NCBI RefSeq assembly: GCF_009649075.1
Contig: NZ_CP045737.1
Location: 1,426,001-1,490,000 of the forward strand
Direction: 5' to 3'
Source of the DNA: Aeromicrobium yanjiei
GTDB taxonomy: Bacteria > Actinomycetota > Actinomycetes > Propionibacteriales > Nocardioidaceae
DNA: 64,000 bases
This document shows, one piece after another, positions 24,781 through 32,675 of this stretch (position 1 is the stretch's first letter; the number at the start of each line of letters is the position of its first letter). The position numbers were made by a program, and so were the translations under genes. The notes under the pieces are model-generated. The model was not told the origin of the DNA. It ran no database searches and was given only the letters and a program-made list of their open reading frames with translations.

Positions 24781-26244
24781 ATGACTAGCAGCATCGCCCA
24801 CGTGGCACCCCAGGTCGCGATCAACGACATCGGCTCTGAGGAAGACTTCCTCGCCGCCATCGACGCCACCATCAAGTACTTCAACGACGGTGACATCGTC
24901 GAAGGCATCATCGTCAAGGTCGACCGTGACGAGGTCCTCCTCGACATCGGTTACAAGACCGAAGGTGTCATCCCCTCCCGCGAGCTCTCCATCAAGCACG
25001 ACGTCGACCCCAACGAGGTCGTTTCCGTCGGAGACAGCGTCGAGGCCCTGGTGCTCCAGAAGGAGGACAAGGAAGGCCGTCTGATCCTGTCGAAGAAGCG
25101 TGCGCAGTACGAGCGTGCGTGGGGCGACATCGAGAAGATCAAGGCCGAGGACGGAGTTGTCGAAGGCACCGTCATCGAGGTCGTCAAGGGCGGCCTCATC
25201 ATGGACATCGGTCTGCGCGGCTTCCTGCCGGCGTCGCTGGTCGAGATGCGCCGCGTGCGCGACCTCGACCCGTACATCGGTCAGAAGATCGAGGCCAAGA
25301 TCATCGAGCTCGACAAGAACCGCAACAACGTGGTCCTGTCGCGCCGTGCCTGGCTCGAGCAGACGCAGTCCGCAGTTCGCCAGAACTTCCTCACCGAGCT
25401 CCAGAAGGGGCAGGTCCGCAAGGGCGTCATCTCCTCGATCGTCAACTTCGGTGCGTTCGTGGACCTCGGCGGCGTCGACGGACTCGTCCACGTCTCGGAG
25501 CTGTCGTGGAAGCACATCGACCACCCGAACGAGGTCGTCCAGGTCGGCGACGAGGTCACCGTGGAGGTGCTCGACGTCGACATGGACCGCGAGCGCGTCT
25601 CGCTGTCCCTCAAGGCCACGCAGGAAGATCCCTGGCAGCACTTCGCCCGCACCCACCAGATCGGTCAGATCGTCCCGGGCAAGGCGACCAAGCTCGTCCC
25701 GTTCGGTGCGTTCGTCCGCGTCGAGGAGGGCATCGAGGGCCTGGTGCACATCTCCGAGCTCGCCGAGCGTCACGTCGAGATCCCCGAGCAGGTCGTCCAG
25801 ATCGGCGACTCGGTCATGGTCAAGATCATCGACATCGATCTCGAGCGTCGTCGCATCTCGCTGTCGCTGAAGCAGGCCAACGAGACCGAGGCCTCGGCCA
25901 CGGACGACTTCGACCCGACGCTGTACGGCATGACCTCGTCGTACGACGAGCAGGGCAACTACATCTACCCCGAAGGTTTCGATCCCGAGACCGGCGAGTG
26001 GCAGGAAGGCTTCGACGAGGCGCGCGCCGCATGGGAGAAGCAGTACGCCGAGGCTCACGAGCGCTGGGAAGCCCACAAGAAGCAGATCCAGGAGGCCGAG
26101 AAGGCCGGCATCGAGGCTGCTGCGGCATCCAACTACTCGTCGGACTCGTCCGCCGGGTCCGAGGACGCCCCGCAGGAGGGCTCGCTGGCCTCCGACGAGG
26201 CCCTGCAGGCTCTGCGCGAGAAGCTCACGGGCGGCGAGGCGTAA
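24781..26244 (+). CDS. rpsA: 30S ribosomal protein S1
   Basis: A 487-residue S1 protein with four S1 RNA-binding domains: GDIVEGIIVKVDRDEVLLDI (about 37-56), GVVEGTVIEVVKGGLIMDIG (about 125-144), VRKGVISSIVNFGAFVDLGG (about 211-230) and VPGKATKLVPFGAFVRVEEG (about 298-317). This four-domain layout with an acidic, Ala/Ser-rich tail is the actinobacterial form (M. tuberculosis RpsA is 481 residues). It helps mRNA binding to the small subunit. The rpsA-coaE proximity downstream of polA is conserved in actinobacteria, though here other genes intervene. A 16-bp stem terminator follows. Confidence 0.98.
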   Translation: MTSSIAHVAPQVAINDIGSEEDFLAAIDATIKYFNDGDIVEGIIVKVDRDEVLLDIGYKTEGVIPSRELSIKHDVDPNEVVSVGDSVEALVLQKEDKEGRLILSKKRAQYERAWGDIEKIKAEDGVVEGTVIEVVKGGLIMDIGLRGFLPASLVEMRRVRDLDPYIGQKIEAKIIELDKNRNNVVLSRRAWLEQTQSAVRQNFLTELQKGQVRKGVISSIVNFGAFVDLGGVDGLVHVSELSWKHIDHPNEVVQVGDEVTVEVLDVDMDRERVSLSLKATQEDPWQHFARTHQIGQIVPGKATKLVPFGAFVRVEEGIEGLVHISELAERHVEIPEQVVQIGDSVMVKIIDIDLERRRISLSLKQANETEASATDDFDPTLYGMTSSYDEQGNYIYPEGFDPETGEWQEGFDEARAAWEKQYAEAHERWEAHKKQIQEAEKAGIEAAAASNYSSDSSAGSEDAPQEGSLASDEALQALREKLTGGEA

Positions 26245-26264
26245 CCAACCGCCACTCGTCCCCA

Positions 26265-26300
26265 CACAGAACCCCCGGTCCTCGGACCGGGGGTTCTGTG
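26265..26300. terminator. Bidirectional terminator of rpsA
   Basis: Perfect 16-bp stem starting CACAGAACCCCCGGTC with a CTCG loop, between the convergent rpsA and AMP-binding genes. Confidence 0.92.
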
Positions 26301-26310
26301 CGTCCGCGAC

Positions 26311-27645
26311 CTACAGCTCGGTCCGGCGCACCTTGCCGGTGGCGGTGCGGGGCAGGACGTCGACCCGCTCGTACGTCTTGGGCCGCTTGGGCGGGGCGAG
26401 GCGCGTCCGGGCCAGCTCCCGCAGGACCTGCTCGTCGACCGCGCCGACGTACGCCGCACAGACCTGCTGACCCCACCGCTCGTCGTCGCGTCCGAAGACG
26501 GCCACGTCGACCAGCCCCGGGGCGTCCTGGAGGGCGCCCTCGACCTCTGCGGGGTAGACGTTGACCCCGCCGCTGATGATGAGGTCCTCGCGCCGCGAGT
26601 CCAGGTAGACGTGGCCGTCCTCGACCCGGCCCAGGTCGCCGACCGAGAAGGCGGGACCGTCGGGGGTGTCCCGCCACGTGGCGGCGGTCTTCTCAGGGGC
26701 GTTCCAGTAGGTGAAGCGCGCCCACGGTGGCACTGCGCACCACAGCTGGTCGTCCTCGTCGACGCTGACGACGCGGCCGGGACGGGCCCGACCGAGGGTG
26801 CCGGGTCGTTCGACCCACTCGGCGGCCGGGCAGGCGGTGAACTGTCCTTCGGTCGACCCGTAGAACTCCCACACGGTGTCGAGGCCGAACAGTGCGTGGG
26901 TGCGGCGGCGGACCGGTTCGGGGCACGGGGCGCCGGCGTGGGCGACGAGGCGGAACGACGACAGGTCGGGGCGGACATGGTGCTCGTCGAGGTGCGAGAG
27001 GAGCCGTTGCAGGTGTGCCGGCACGCAGAACATCGACGTCGGCCGCAGCGCCGCCACGGCCTCGAGGAACGCGGCGGGCTCGAACGCCGGCAGCACCGCG
27101 ACCGATCCGCCGGCCAGGATCGTGCCCATCGCGAACCTCAGCGGCGCCGAGTGGTAGATCGGCGACACCACCAGATCGAGGTCCTCCTGGCAGAATCCCC
27201 ACAGGTCCCGTTCCTCGCGCACCAGCGCGGCAGCGTCCTCGGGTGACAGCAAGCCCGACCACACTCCCTTGGGGCGGCCCGTGGTGCCCGACGTGAAGTG
27301 CATCGGCCGGCACCGTGGGGCGGGGTCGAGGACGCCCGCGGGACCGGTGAGGAGGGCCTCCAGGGCGGCCTCGTCGTCGATCATCAGGGCGGGGGAGACG
27401 TCGGCGACGATCCGGTCCCGCTCGTACGCGGTGAGCCGCGGGTCCAGCGGGACGGGGACGACGCCCGAGCGGGTCGCGCCGAGCACGGCGCTGACGTACG
27501 CCGTCGAGCCGGGGACGGACAGCACGACCCGGTCACCGGCCACGAGGCCCCGGGCGGCCAGCGCGCCGGCGACACGTCGTTGCTGCTGCTCGCTCGCGGT
27601 CGCGGTCAGGACAGGGGAGGGGGTCGTCGACGGGGAGGTGAGCAC
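26311..27645 (-). CDS. AMP-binding acyl-CoA synthetase/ligase
   Basis: A 444-residue member of the ANL adenylating superfamily with the P-loop-like HFTSGTTGRPKG, EFYGSTEG, the hinge region SVGDLGRVEDGHVYLDSRRED and the C-terminal lysine in PRTATGKVRR. It activates a carboxylic acid with ATP and usually couples it to CoA. The protein is short for long-chain acyl-CoA ligases, closer to MenE/benzoate-type enzymes; the substrate pocket is not diagnostic. GTG at 27645 is chosen because GAAAGG lies 6 nt upstream; GTG 27678 is an alternative. It is divergent from the SH3 protein gene. No operon partner. Confidence 0.85.
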   Translation of the reverse strand: MLTSPSTTPSPVLTATASEQQQRRVAGALAARGLVAGDRVVLSVPGSTAYVSAVLGATRSGVVPVPLDPRLTAYERDRIVADVSPALMIDDEAALEALLTGPAGVLDPAPRCRPMHFTSGTTGRPKGVWSGLLSPEDAAALVREERDLWGFCQEDLDLVVSPIYHSAPLRFAMGTILAGGSVAVLPAFEPAAFLEAVAALRPTSMFCVPAHLQRLLSHLDEHHVRPDLSSFRLVAHAGAPCPEPVRRRTHALFGLDTVWEFYGSTEGQFTACPAAEWVERPGTLGRARPGRVVSVDEDDQLWCAVPPWARFTYWNAPEKTAATWRDTPDGPAFSVGDLGRVEDGHVYLDSRREDLIISGGVNVYPAEVEGALQDAPGLVDVAVFGRDDERWGQQVCAAYVGAVDEQVLRELARTRLAPPKRPKTYERVDVLPRTATGKVRRTEL

Positions 27646-27725
27646 CGCGGACCTTTCAGATCGTGAGACGTCAGTCACCGCGCTGAGCGGTGGACGGACG
27701 GTTGGGGGTGAACCTTTGGGCCCAG

Positions 27726-27731
27726 TATGGT
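27726..27731 (+). promoter_or_regulatory. -10 box of the SH3-domain protein gene
   Basis: TATGGT. The ATG inside this box would otherwise look like an in-frame start of the gene, but it is more likely promoter sequence, which supports the GTG at 27781 as the real start. Confidence 0.5.
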
Positions 27732-27780
27732 TCACTCGATCGTTGAGTCAGACGTCGTCGACGCACAAGGTGGTACCCCA

Positions 27781-28713
27781 GTGGCAGATTCTCGCCACAA
27801 GCACGCAGCACCGCGCCCCGCCAGGCGCACCCTCCGCACCTCCCGCTCCGCACGAGCAGCCGTCCTCCCCCTCGCAGGCCTCCTGGCCATCGGCGGGGTC
27901 GTGGGCGTGGCAGCTGCCCAGGAAGGCGGCTCGCCGGCCGCCGAGGCGGGCGCAACGATCCCCCAGCAGCCGCCCAAGAAGGACGTGTTCGCCGCCTCGG
28001 TGAGCAGCGGGCAGGCGCCCGCGACCGTGAGCCGCAGCGCCGAGCGTCCGCCGCTGCCCAACGCCGCCGCGGTCGAGGACAAGATCAAGGGTGAGCTGTA
28101 CGCCAAGAGCGACCTCGACATCCACGCAGCCGCGAAGAAGTCCTCCCCGGTCCTGGCCGAGGTCGAGTCCGGCGACACCGTCGAGGTCACCGGCAAGCGG
28201 TCCGACGGCTGGGCCGAGATCATGCACAAGGGTCTCCCGCGCTGGGTCGACGCCTCGAGCATCACGACCCAGAAGCCGGTCGAGGAGACCTCGCCCGAGA
28301 CGTCGGACGACGAGGCCCCCGAGGCGGCCACGTCCGGTGGACTCAGCACGGCGCCCTGTGCGGCCGGCTCCGGCCCCGAGAGCGGCCTTCAGCCCGACAC
28401 GATCAAGGTCTACCGCGCGGTCTGCGCGAAGTTCCCGTCCATCGTCAGCTACGGCGGCGTCGCCGGCCGCGGAGAGCACGGCACCGGCCAGGCGCTGGAC
28501 ATCATGATCTCGTCCGATCTCGGCAACCAGGTCGCCGCCTTCCTGCAGCAGAACCGCACCGCCCTCGGCGTGGACTACCTCATCTGGCGTCAGCGCATCT
28601 GGCGTCCCGCGACCTCGCCCGACTGGCGCGGCATGAGCGACCGGGGCAGCCCCACGGCCAACCACATGGACCACGTGCACGTCACGACCTATGGCAACGC
28701 TGCGACCGGCTAG
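27781..28713 (+). CDS. Secreted or membrane-anchored SH3-domain protein with ARB_07466-like C-terminal domain
   Basis: A 310-residue protein. A basic N-terminus precedes one hydrophobic segment (AAVLPLAGLLAIGGVVGVAA), so it is exported or anchored. A bacterial SH3-like domain follows at about 95-155 (YAKSDLDIHAAAKKSSPVLA, then WVDASSI), then a Pro/Glu/Thr linker. The C-terminal domain at about 205-300 has GGVAGRGEHGTGQALDIMIS and TANHMDHVHVTTYG, whose His/Asp pattern resembles D-Ala-D-Ala carboxypeptidase/extensin-like folds (ARB_07466 type). A peptidoglycan-related role is inferred. GTG 27781 has AAGGTGG about 7 nt upstream. coaE starts 9 nt after the stop and may be cotranscribed. Confidence 0.8.
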   Translation: MADSRHKHAAPRPARRTLRTSRSARAAVLPLAGLLAIGGVVGVAAAQEGGSPAAEAGATIPQQPPKKDVFAASVSSGQAPATVSRSAERPPLPNAAAVEDKIKGELYAKSDLDIHAAAKKSSPVLAEVESGDTVEVTGKRSDGWAEIMHKGLPRWVDASSITTQKPVEETSPETSDDEAPEAATSGGLSTAPCAAGSGPESGLQPDTIKVYRAVCAKFPSIVSYGGVAGRGEHGTGQALDIMISSDLGNQVAAFLQQNRTALGVDYLIWRQRIWRPATSPDWRGMSDRGSPTANHMDHVHVTTYGNAATG

Positions 28714-28722
28714 GGCGCGGGC

Positions 28723-29331
28723 GTGCTGAAGGTCGGGCTCACCGGCGGCATCGGCTCGGGCAAGAGCACCGTCAGCGCGCTGCTGGCCGCGCACGGCGCT
28801 GTCGTCATCGACTACGACCAGCTCGCCCGTGACGTGGTGGAGCCGGGGAGCCCTGCGCTCGACGAGATCGCCGCGCGCTTCGGCGCCGACGTCATCGCCG
28901 AGGACGGGACGCTCGATCGCCCGGCGCTCGGCGCGAAGGTCTTCGCGGACCCTGCGGAGCTGCAGGCCCTCAACGGCATCACCCACCCGGCGATCGGCCG
29001 GCTGGCCGACGAGCGGCAGGCCGCGGCCGGTCCCGACGCGATCGTCGTGCACGACAACCCGCTCCTGGTCGAGATGGGCGCCGCGGGGCTGTGCGACGTC
29101 GTGGTGGTCGTGGACGTGCCCGTGGACGTGCAGGTCGAGCGCCTGACGACCCAGCGGGGGATGACCGAGGCCGATGCGCGGGCCCGCATCGCCGCACAGG
29201 CGTCACGCGAAGAAAGGACCGGTGCCGCCGATCTGGTGATCGACAACACCGGTCCTCAGGACGAGCTCGCCCTCATCGTCGGGGGAACCTGGGACGAGCT
29301 CGTGTCCAGGGCGGCCGCTCGGGCCGTCTAG
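28723..29331 (+). CDS. coaE: Dephospho-CoA kinase
   Basis: A 202-residue P-loop kinase catalysing the last step of CoA synthesis. LKVGLTGGIGSGKSTVSALL contains the Walker A loop (about 8-16), followed by the Asp in VIDYDQLARDVVEPGS. The substrate-binding ITHPAIGRL and lid DVQVERLTTQRGM segments are typical. Length fits stand-alone CoaE; the long C-terminal UPF0157 fusion of mycobacterial CoaE is absent. The GTG lies 9 nt after the preceding gene. The stop shares its TA with the opposing sigma factor stop (CTAG), so the two converge with a 4-bp overlap. Confidence 0.96.
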   Translation: MLKVGLTGGIGSGKSTVSALLAAHGAVVIDYDQLARDVVEPGSPALDEIAARFGADVIAEDGTLDRPALGAKVFADPAELQALNGITHPAIGRLADERQAAAGPDAIVVHDNPLLVEMGAAGLCDVVVVVDVPVDVQVERLTTQRGMTEADARARIAAQASREERTGAADLVIDNTGPQDELALIVGGTWDELVSRAAARAV

Positions 29332-30275
29332 GCCGCCAGGTCCGGATCGGCGATCCGGCGCAGGGTGGCCAAGGCCTCCCGCTCGAGCTGGCGTACGCGC
29401 TCGGCGGAGATGCCGTGCCGCTTGCCGATGTCGGCGAGCTTCTGCTGGCGACCGTCGAGCAGGCCGTAGCGGGCCCGGACGATGTCCGCCTCGCGTGGGC
29501 CGAGGTGGTCCACGAGCGTCGCGATCAGGTGACGCGTCTCGTCGTCCAGCACCGCGAAGTCGGGGCCGGGCTGGGTCTCCCGGGCGATGAGGTCGCCCAG
29601 CGACGTGTCGCCGTCCTCGTCGACGGGTGAGTCGAGGCTGACGTGGTCACGGCCCCAGGCCATCAGGTCGACGACCCGCTCGACGTCCATGCCGAGCTCG
29701 AGCGCGATCTCGGCCGGCTCCGGGTCGTACCCGAGCTGACGCTCGAGGTTGCGACGTGCCGCGGTGACCTGGTTGAGCTCCTCGACCACGTGGACGGGGA
29801 GACGGACGACGCGGGCCTGCTGGGCGATGCCGCGGGTGATCGCCTGACGCACCCACCACGTGGCGTACGTCGAGAACTTGAACCCCTTGGCGTAGTCGAA
29901 CTTCTCGACCGCGCGGATGAGGCCGGTGTTGCCCTCCTGGACGAGGTCGAGCATGGGCATGGCCGAGCGTCCGTACTTGCGCGCGATCGACACGACGAGG
30001 CGCAGGTTGGCCTGGATGAACTCCTGGATCGCGCGGTCGCCCTCCTCGGCGAGCCACGTCAGCTCCTCCTCGGTGGCCCACTTGGGTGCGCCACCCTTCT
30101 TGCGTCCGACGCGTCCCTCCTCGAGCAGATGACGCGCGAACAGGCCCGCCTCGACGGTCTTGCTCAGCTCGACCTCCCGCTCGGCATCGAGCAGGGGAGT
30201 GCGAGCGATCTCGGCGAGGTACATGCCGACGCTGTCCTTGCCCTCGGCGGTGGTGTTGCCGGTCCTGGTGCTCAC
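29328..30275 (-). CDS. Group 2 sigma-70 factor (SigB/HrdD-like)
   Basis: A 315-residue sigma factor with region 1.2 (DSVGMYLAEIARTPLLDAE), region 2 ([50 protein letters not shown]), region 3 (RLPVHVVEELNQV) and region 4 (LADIGKRHGISAERVRQLE). The acidic, long N-terminal 1.1 of primary factors is absent, so it is a non-essential or stress-type paralogue of the principal factor at 36708-38105. GTG at 30275 is preferred because GGGAG is 8 nt upstream; an ATG 10 codons earlier is possible. Promoter specificity should resemble that of the principal factor because region 2.4 is nearly the same. Confidence 0.92.
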   Translation of the reverse strand: MSTRTGNTTAEGKDSVGMYLAEIARTPLLDAEREVELSKTVEAGLFARHLLEEGRVGRKKGGAPKWATEEELTWLAEEGDRAIQEFIQANLRLVVSIARKYGRSAMPMLDLVQEGNTGLIRAVEKFDYAKGFKFSTYATWWVRQAITRGIAQQARVVRLPVHVVEELNQVTAARRNLERQLGYDPEPAEIALELGMDVERVVDLMAWGRDHVSLDSPVDEDGDTSLGDLIARETQPGPDFAVLDDETRHLIATLVDHLGPREADIVRARYGLLDGRQQKLADIGKRHGISAERVRQLEREALATLRRIADPDLAA

Positions 30276-30417
30276 GGTGCGACTCCCATTCAGTTGCTTG
30301 TACATACCAGAACGCGTTCAACCCCCGAAGGATTCCGCTCTCAGTCAAGTCTTAGGGTCACCGTGCTATACGCCACTCGCCCGGTGCCGGGACGGGGCCG
30401 GGGCCGGGGCCGGACGG

Positions 30418-30527
30418 ACGATGAGGGTTTGCGGCAGCTATAACTACCCCAAACCCTCATCGTGAGTCCGGGCCGGGACGGGTGATGAGGGTTTACGGCA
30501 GCTGTGGCTACCGCAAACCCTCATCGT
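30418..30527. repeat. Two tandem copies of a palindromic element
   Basis: Two near-identical palindromes in direct orientation. Copy 1: ACGATGAGGGTTT (30418-30430) and its exact complement at 30451-30463. Copy 2: GATGAGGGTTT (30484-30494) with its complement at 30515-30525. Loops of 20 nt share CGGCAGCT and CTAC but differ in between. They lie between the end of the oligopeptidase gene and the sigma factor promoter, and could terminate the former. Repeat-unit conservation including the loop suggests a REP-like dispersed element. The rest of the 261-bp spacer holds GC-rich sequence without a gene. Confidence 0.85.
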
Positions 30528-30536
30528 GGGTCCGCG

Positions 30537-32675
30537 TCAGCGAGCGTGACGGGTTGCGACGTCGATGATCCAGGCGAGCTCCCAGGCCCGCTCCTTCCAG
30601 GAGGCGTAGCGTCCGCTGACGCCGCCGTGGCCGGCGTGCATCTCGGTCTTGAGCAGGATCGGGGCGTCGCCGGTCGCCGTCGCGCGCAGCCTGGCCACCC
30701 ACTTGGCCGGCTCGACGTACATGACCCGGGTGTCGTGCAGGCTCGTCACGGCGAGGATCGCGGGGTAGTCGTGGGCGCCGACGTTCTCGTACGGCGTGTA
30801 CGACTTCATGTAGGCGTAGACCTCGGGGTCGTCCAGCGGGTTGCCCCACTCGTCCCACTCGATGACCGTCAGCGGGAGCGACGGGTCGAGGATCGTGGTG
30901 AGGGCGTCGACGAACGGCACCGCGGCGACGATGCCGGCGAACGCGTCGGGCGCGAGGTTCGCCACTGCGCCCATCAGCAGGCCGCCGGCGCTGCCGCCCT
31001 CCGCGATCAGCCGGTCCGCGGACGTCCAGCCCTCGGCCACCAGGTGGCGGGCGCTGGCGACGAAGTCGGTGAACGTGTTGCGCTTGTGCAGCTGCTTGCC
31101 GTCGTCGTACCAGTGCCGGCCCAGCTCGCCACCGCCGCGCACGTGGGCGATCGCGAAGACGAAGCCGCGGTCGAGCAGCGACAGCCGCATGACCGAGAAG
31201 CCCGGATCCATGCTGGCCTCGTACGAGCCGTAGCCGTAGAGGAGCGCCGGGGCCGTGCCGTCGCGCGGGGTGTCCTTGCGGCAGACGATCGAGACCGGCA
31301 CGAGCGTCCCGTCGTCTGCGGTGGCCCAGCTGCGGTGCTGCTCGTAGTCGGCGGGGTCGTAGCCACCGAGCACGGGCGCCTGCTTGCGCAGGATCAGCTC
31401 GCGGGTCTCGGGGTCGAAGTCGTAGACCGACGACGGGGTCACGAACGAGCCGACGCCGACGCGGATCAACGGCGGGTCCCACTCGGCGTTCGCGCCGACG
31501 CCACTCGTGAAGAGCTCCTCGCCGAAGTCGATCTCGGACAGCTCGCCCAGGCCGTCCGGGCCGATCGAGATGGTGCCGACGCGGGCCAGCGCACCGCTGC
31601 GGAACGACACGACGAGGTGCCGGGCGAACACGTCGACGTCCTCGAGGCGCACGGTGTCGCTGCCGGGGATCACGACGGTGCGGTCGGTCGGGTCGTCGAC
31701 CGGCACGGTGACGAGCTCGAAGTTGAGCGCGCCGTCGTTGTGCAGGATGACGAAACGGTCCTCGCCCTGGATCACCGCGTGCTCGAGCGAGTACTCGACG
31801 CCTTCGCGGCGGGGGAGCACGACGCGGAACTCGCCCTCGGGGTCGTCGGCCTCCAGCACGCGGTACTCGCTCGTGATCTTGGAGCCGAGGCCGATCACGA
31901 GGTAGCGCTCGGAGTGGGTGCGTCCGACGCCGATGAAGTAGCGCTCGTCGGTCTCCTCGAGCACCAGGGCGTCGTCGCCGGTCGTGCCGACCTGGTGGCG
32001 CCACACCCGGTACGGACGCCAGGCGTCGTCGACGGTCGTGTAGAACAGGTGCGTCCCGCCGGCCGACCAGGTCGCTCCGCCGCTCGCGCCGGTGATCTCG
32101 TCGGGCAGGATCTCGCCGGTGCGCAGGTCCTTGATCCGGATCGTGTAGCGCTCGTCGCCCTGCGTGTCGACCGACCAGGCGAGGAAGTTCTCGTCGTCGC
32201 TGATGCTGAACGCGCCGAGCGAGAAGAACTCGTGTCCCTCGGCCTCCACGTTGGAGTCCAGCAAGATCTCCTCGCCGGGGATCTCGCTGCCGGCGTCGAG
32301 CACCGGCGGAGTCCAGTCGTCGGGATCCTGCACCGCGCAGCGGCACCGGATCGCGTACTGCTGGCCCTCGATCGTGCGGGCGTAGTACCACCACGCGCCG
32401 TGCCGCGTCGGGACGGAGAGATCGGTCTCGAGCGTGCGGGCCTTGATCTCGTCGAAGATCTGCTGGCGCAGCGGCTCGAGGTGGGCCGTCGCGGCATCCG
32501 TGTAGGCGTTCTCGGCCTCCAGGTACGCCAGCGTGGCCGGGTCCTCCTTGTCGCGCATCCACTCGTAGTCGTCGACGAAGTCGTCGCCGTGGTGCGACCG
32601 GGTGATGGGGCGTCGCTCGGCGACGGGGGGTGCGGGGAGGCTGGCGGTGGGCTCGGGCAGGACGGGCGAGGTCAT
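30537..32675 (-). CDS. ptrB: S9 family oligopeptidase B / prolyl oligopeptidase-like
   Basis: A 712-residue serine peptidase: an N-terminal seven-bladed propeller (about 75-420) and a C-terminal alpha/beta hydrolase domain. Seen: LLYGYGSYEASMDPGFS, HVRGGGELGRHWYDDGK, the nucleophile in EGGSAGGLLMG, SLHDTRVMYVEPAKW and the late catalytic His in MHAGHGGVSGR. The motif set and length fit oligopeptidase B, which cuts short peptides after basic residues in the cytoplasm. The ATG overlaps the dinB stop (ATGA) and also has TACGTT 6 nt upstream, so it can be read with dinB or from its own leaderless message. Confidence 0.95.
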   Translation of the reverse strand: MTSPVLPEPTASLPAPPVAERRPITRSHHGDDFVDDYEWMRDKEDPATLAYLEAENAYTDAATAHLEPLRQQIFDEIKARTLETDLSVPTRHGAWWYYARTIEGQQYAIRCRCAVQDPDDWTPPVLDAGSEIPGEEILLDSNVEAEGHEFFSLGAFSISDDENFLAWSVDTQGDERYTIRIKDLRTGEILPDEITGASGGATWSAGGTHLFYTTVDDAWRPYRVWRHQVGTTGDDALVLEETDERYFIGVGRTHSERYLVIGLGSKITSEYRVLEADDPEGEFRVVLPRREGVEYSLEHAVIQGEDRFVILHNDGALNFELVTVPVDDPTDRTVVIPGSDTVRLEDVDVFARHLVVSFRSGALARVGTISIGPDGLGELSEIDFGEELFTSGVGANAEWDPPLIRVGVGSFVTPSSVYDFDPETRELILRKQAPVLGGYDPADYEQHRSWATADDGTLVPVSIVCRKDTPRDGTAPALLYGYGSYEASMDPGFSVMRLSLLDRGFVFAIAHVRGGGELGRHWYDDGKQLHKRNTFTDFVASARHLVAEGWTSADRLIAEGGSAGGLLMGAVANLAPDAFAGIVAAVPFVDALTTILDPSLPLTVIEWDEWGNPLDDPEVYAYMKSYTPYENVGAHDYPAILAVTSLHDTRVMYVEPAKWVARLRATATGDAPILLKTEMHAGHGGVSGRYASWKERAWELAWIIDVATRHAR

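Noticed and set aside
27727..27780. N-terminal extension of the SH3 protein starting at the ATG at 27727
   Set aside because: That ATG is part of a TATGGT promoter box, while GTG 27781 has a good ribosome site and begins a typical export signal region.
30381..30410. GGGGCC-type tandem repeat as a functional element
   Set aside because: Only about three short units of GGGGCC are present, expected by chance in this composition.
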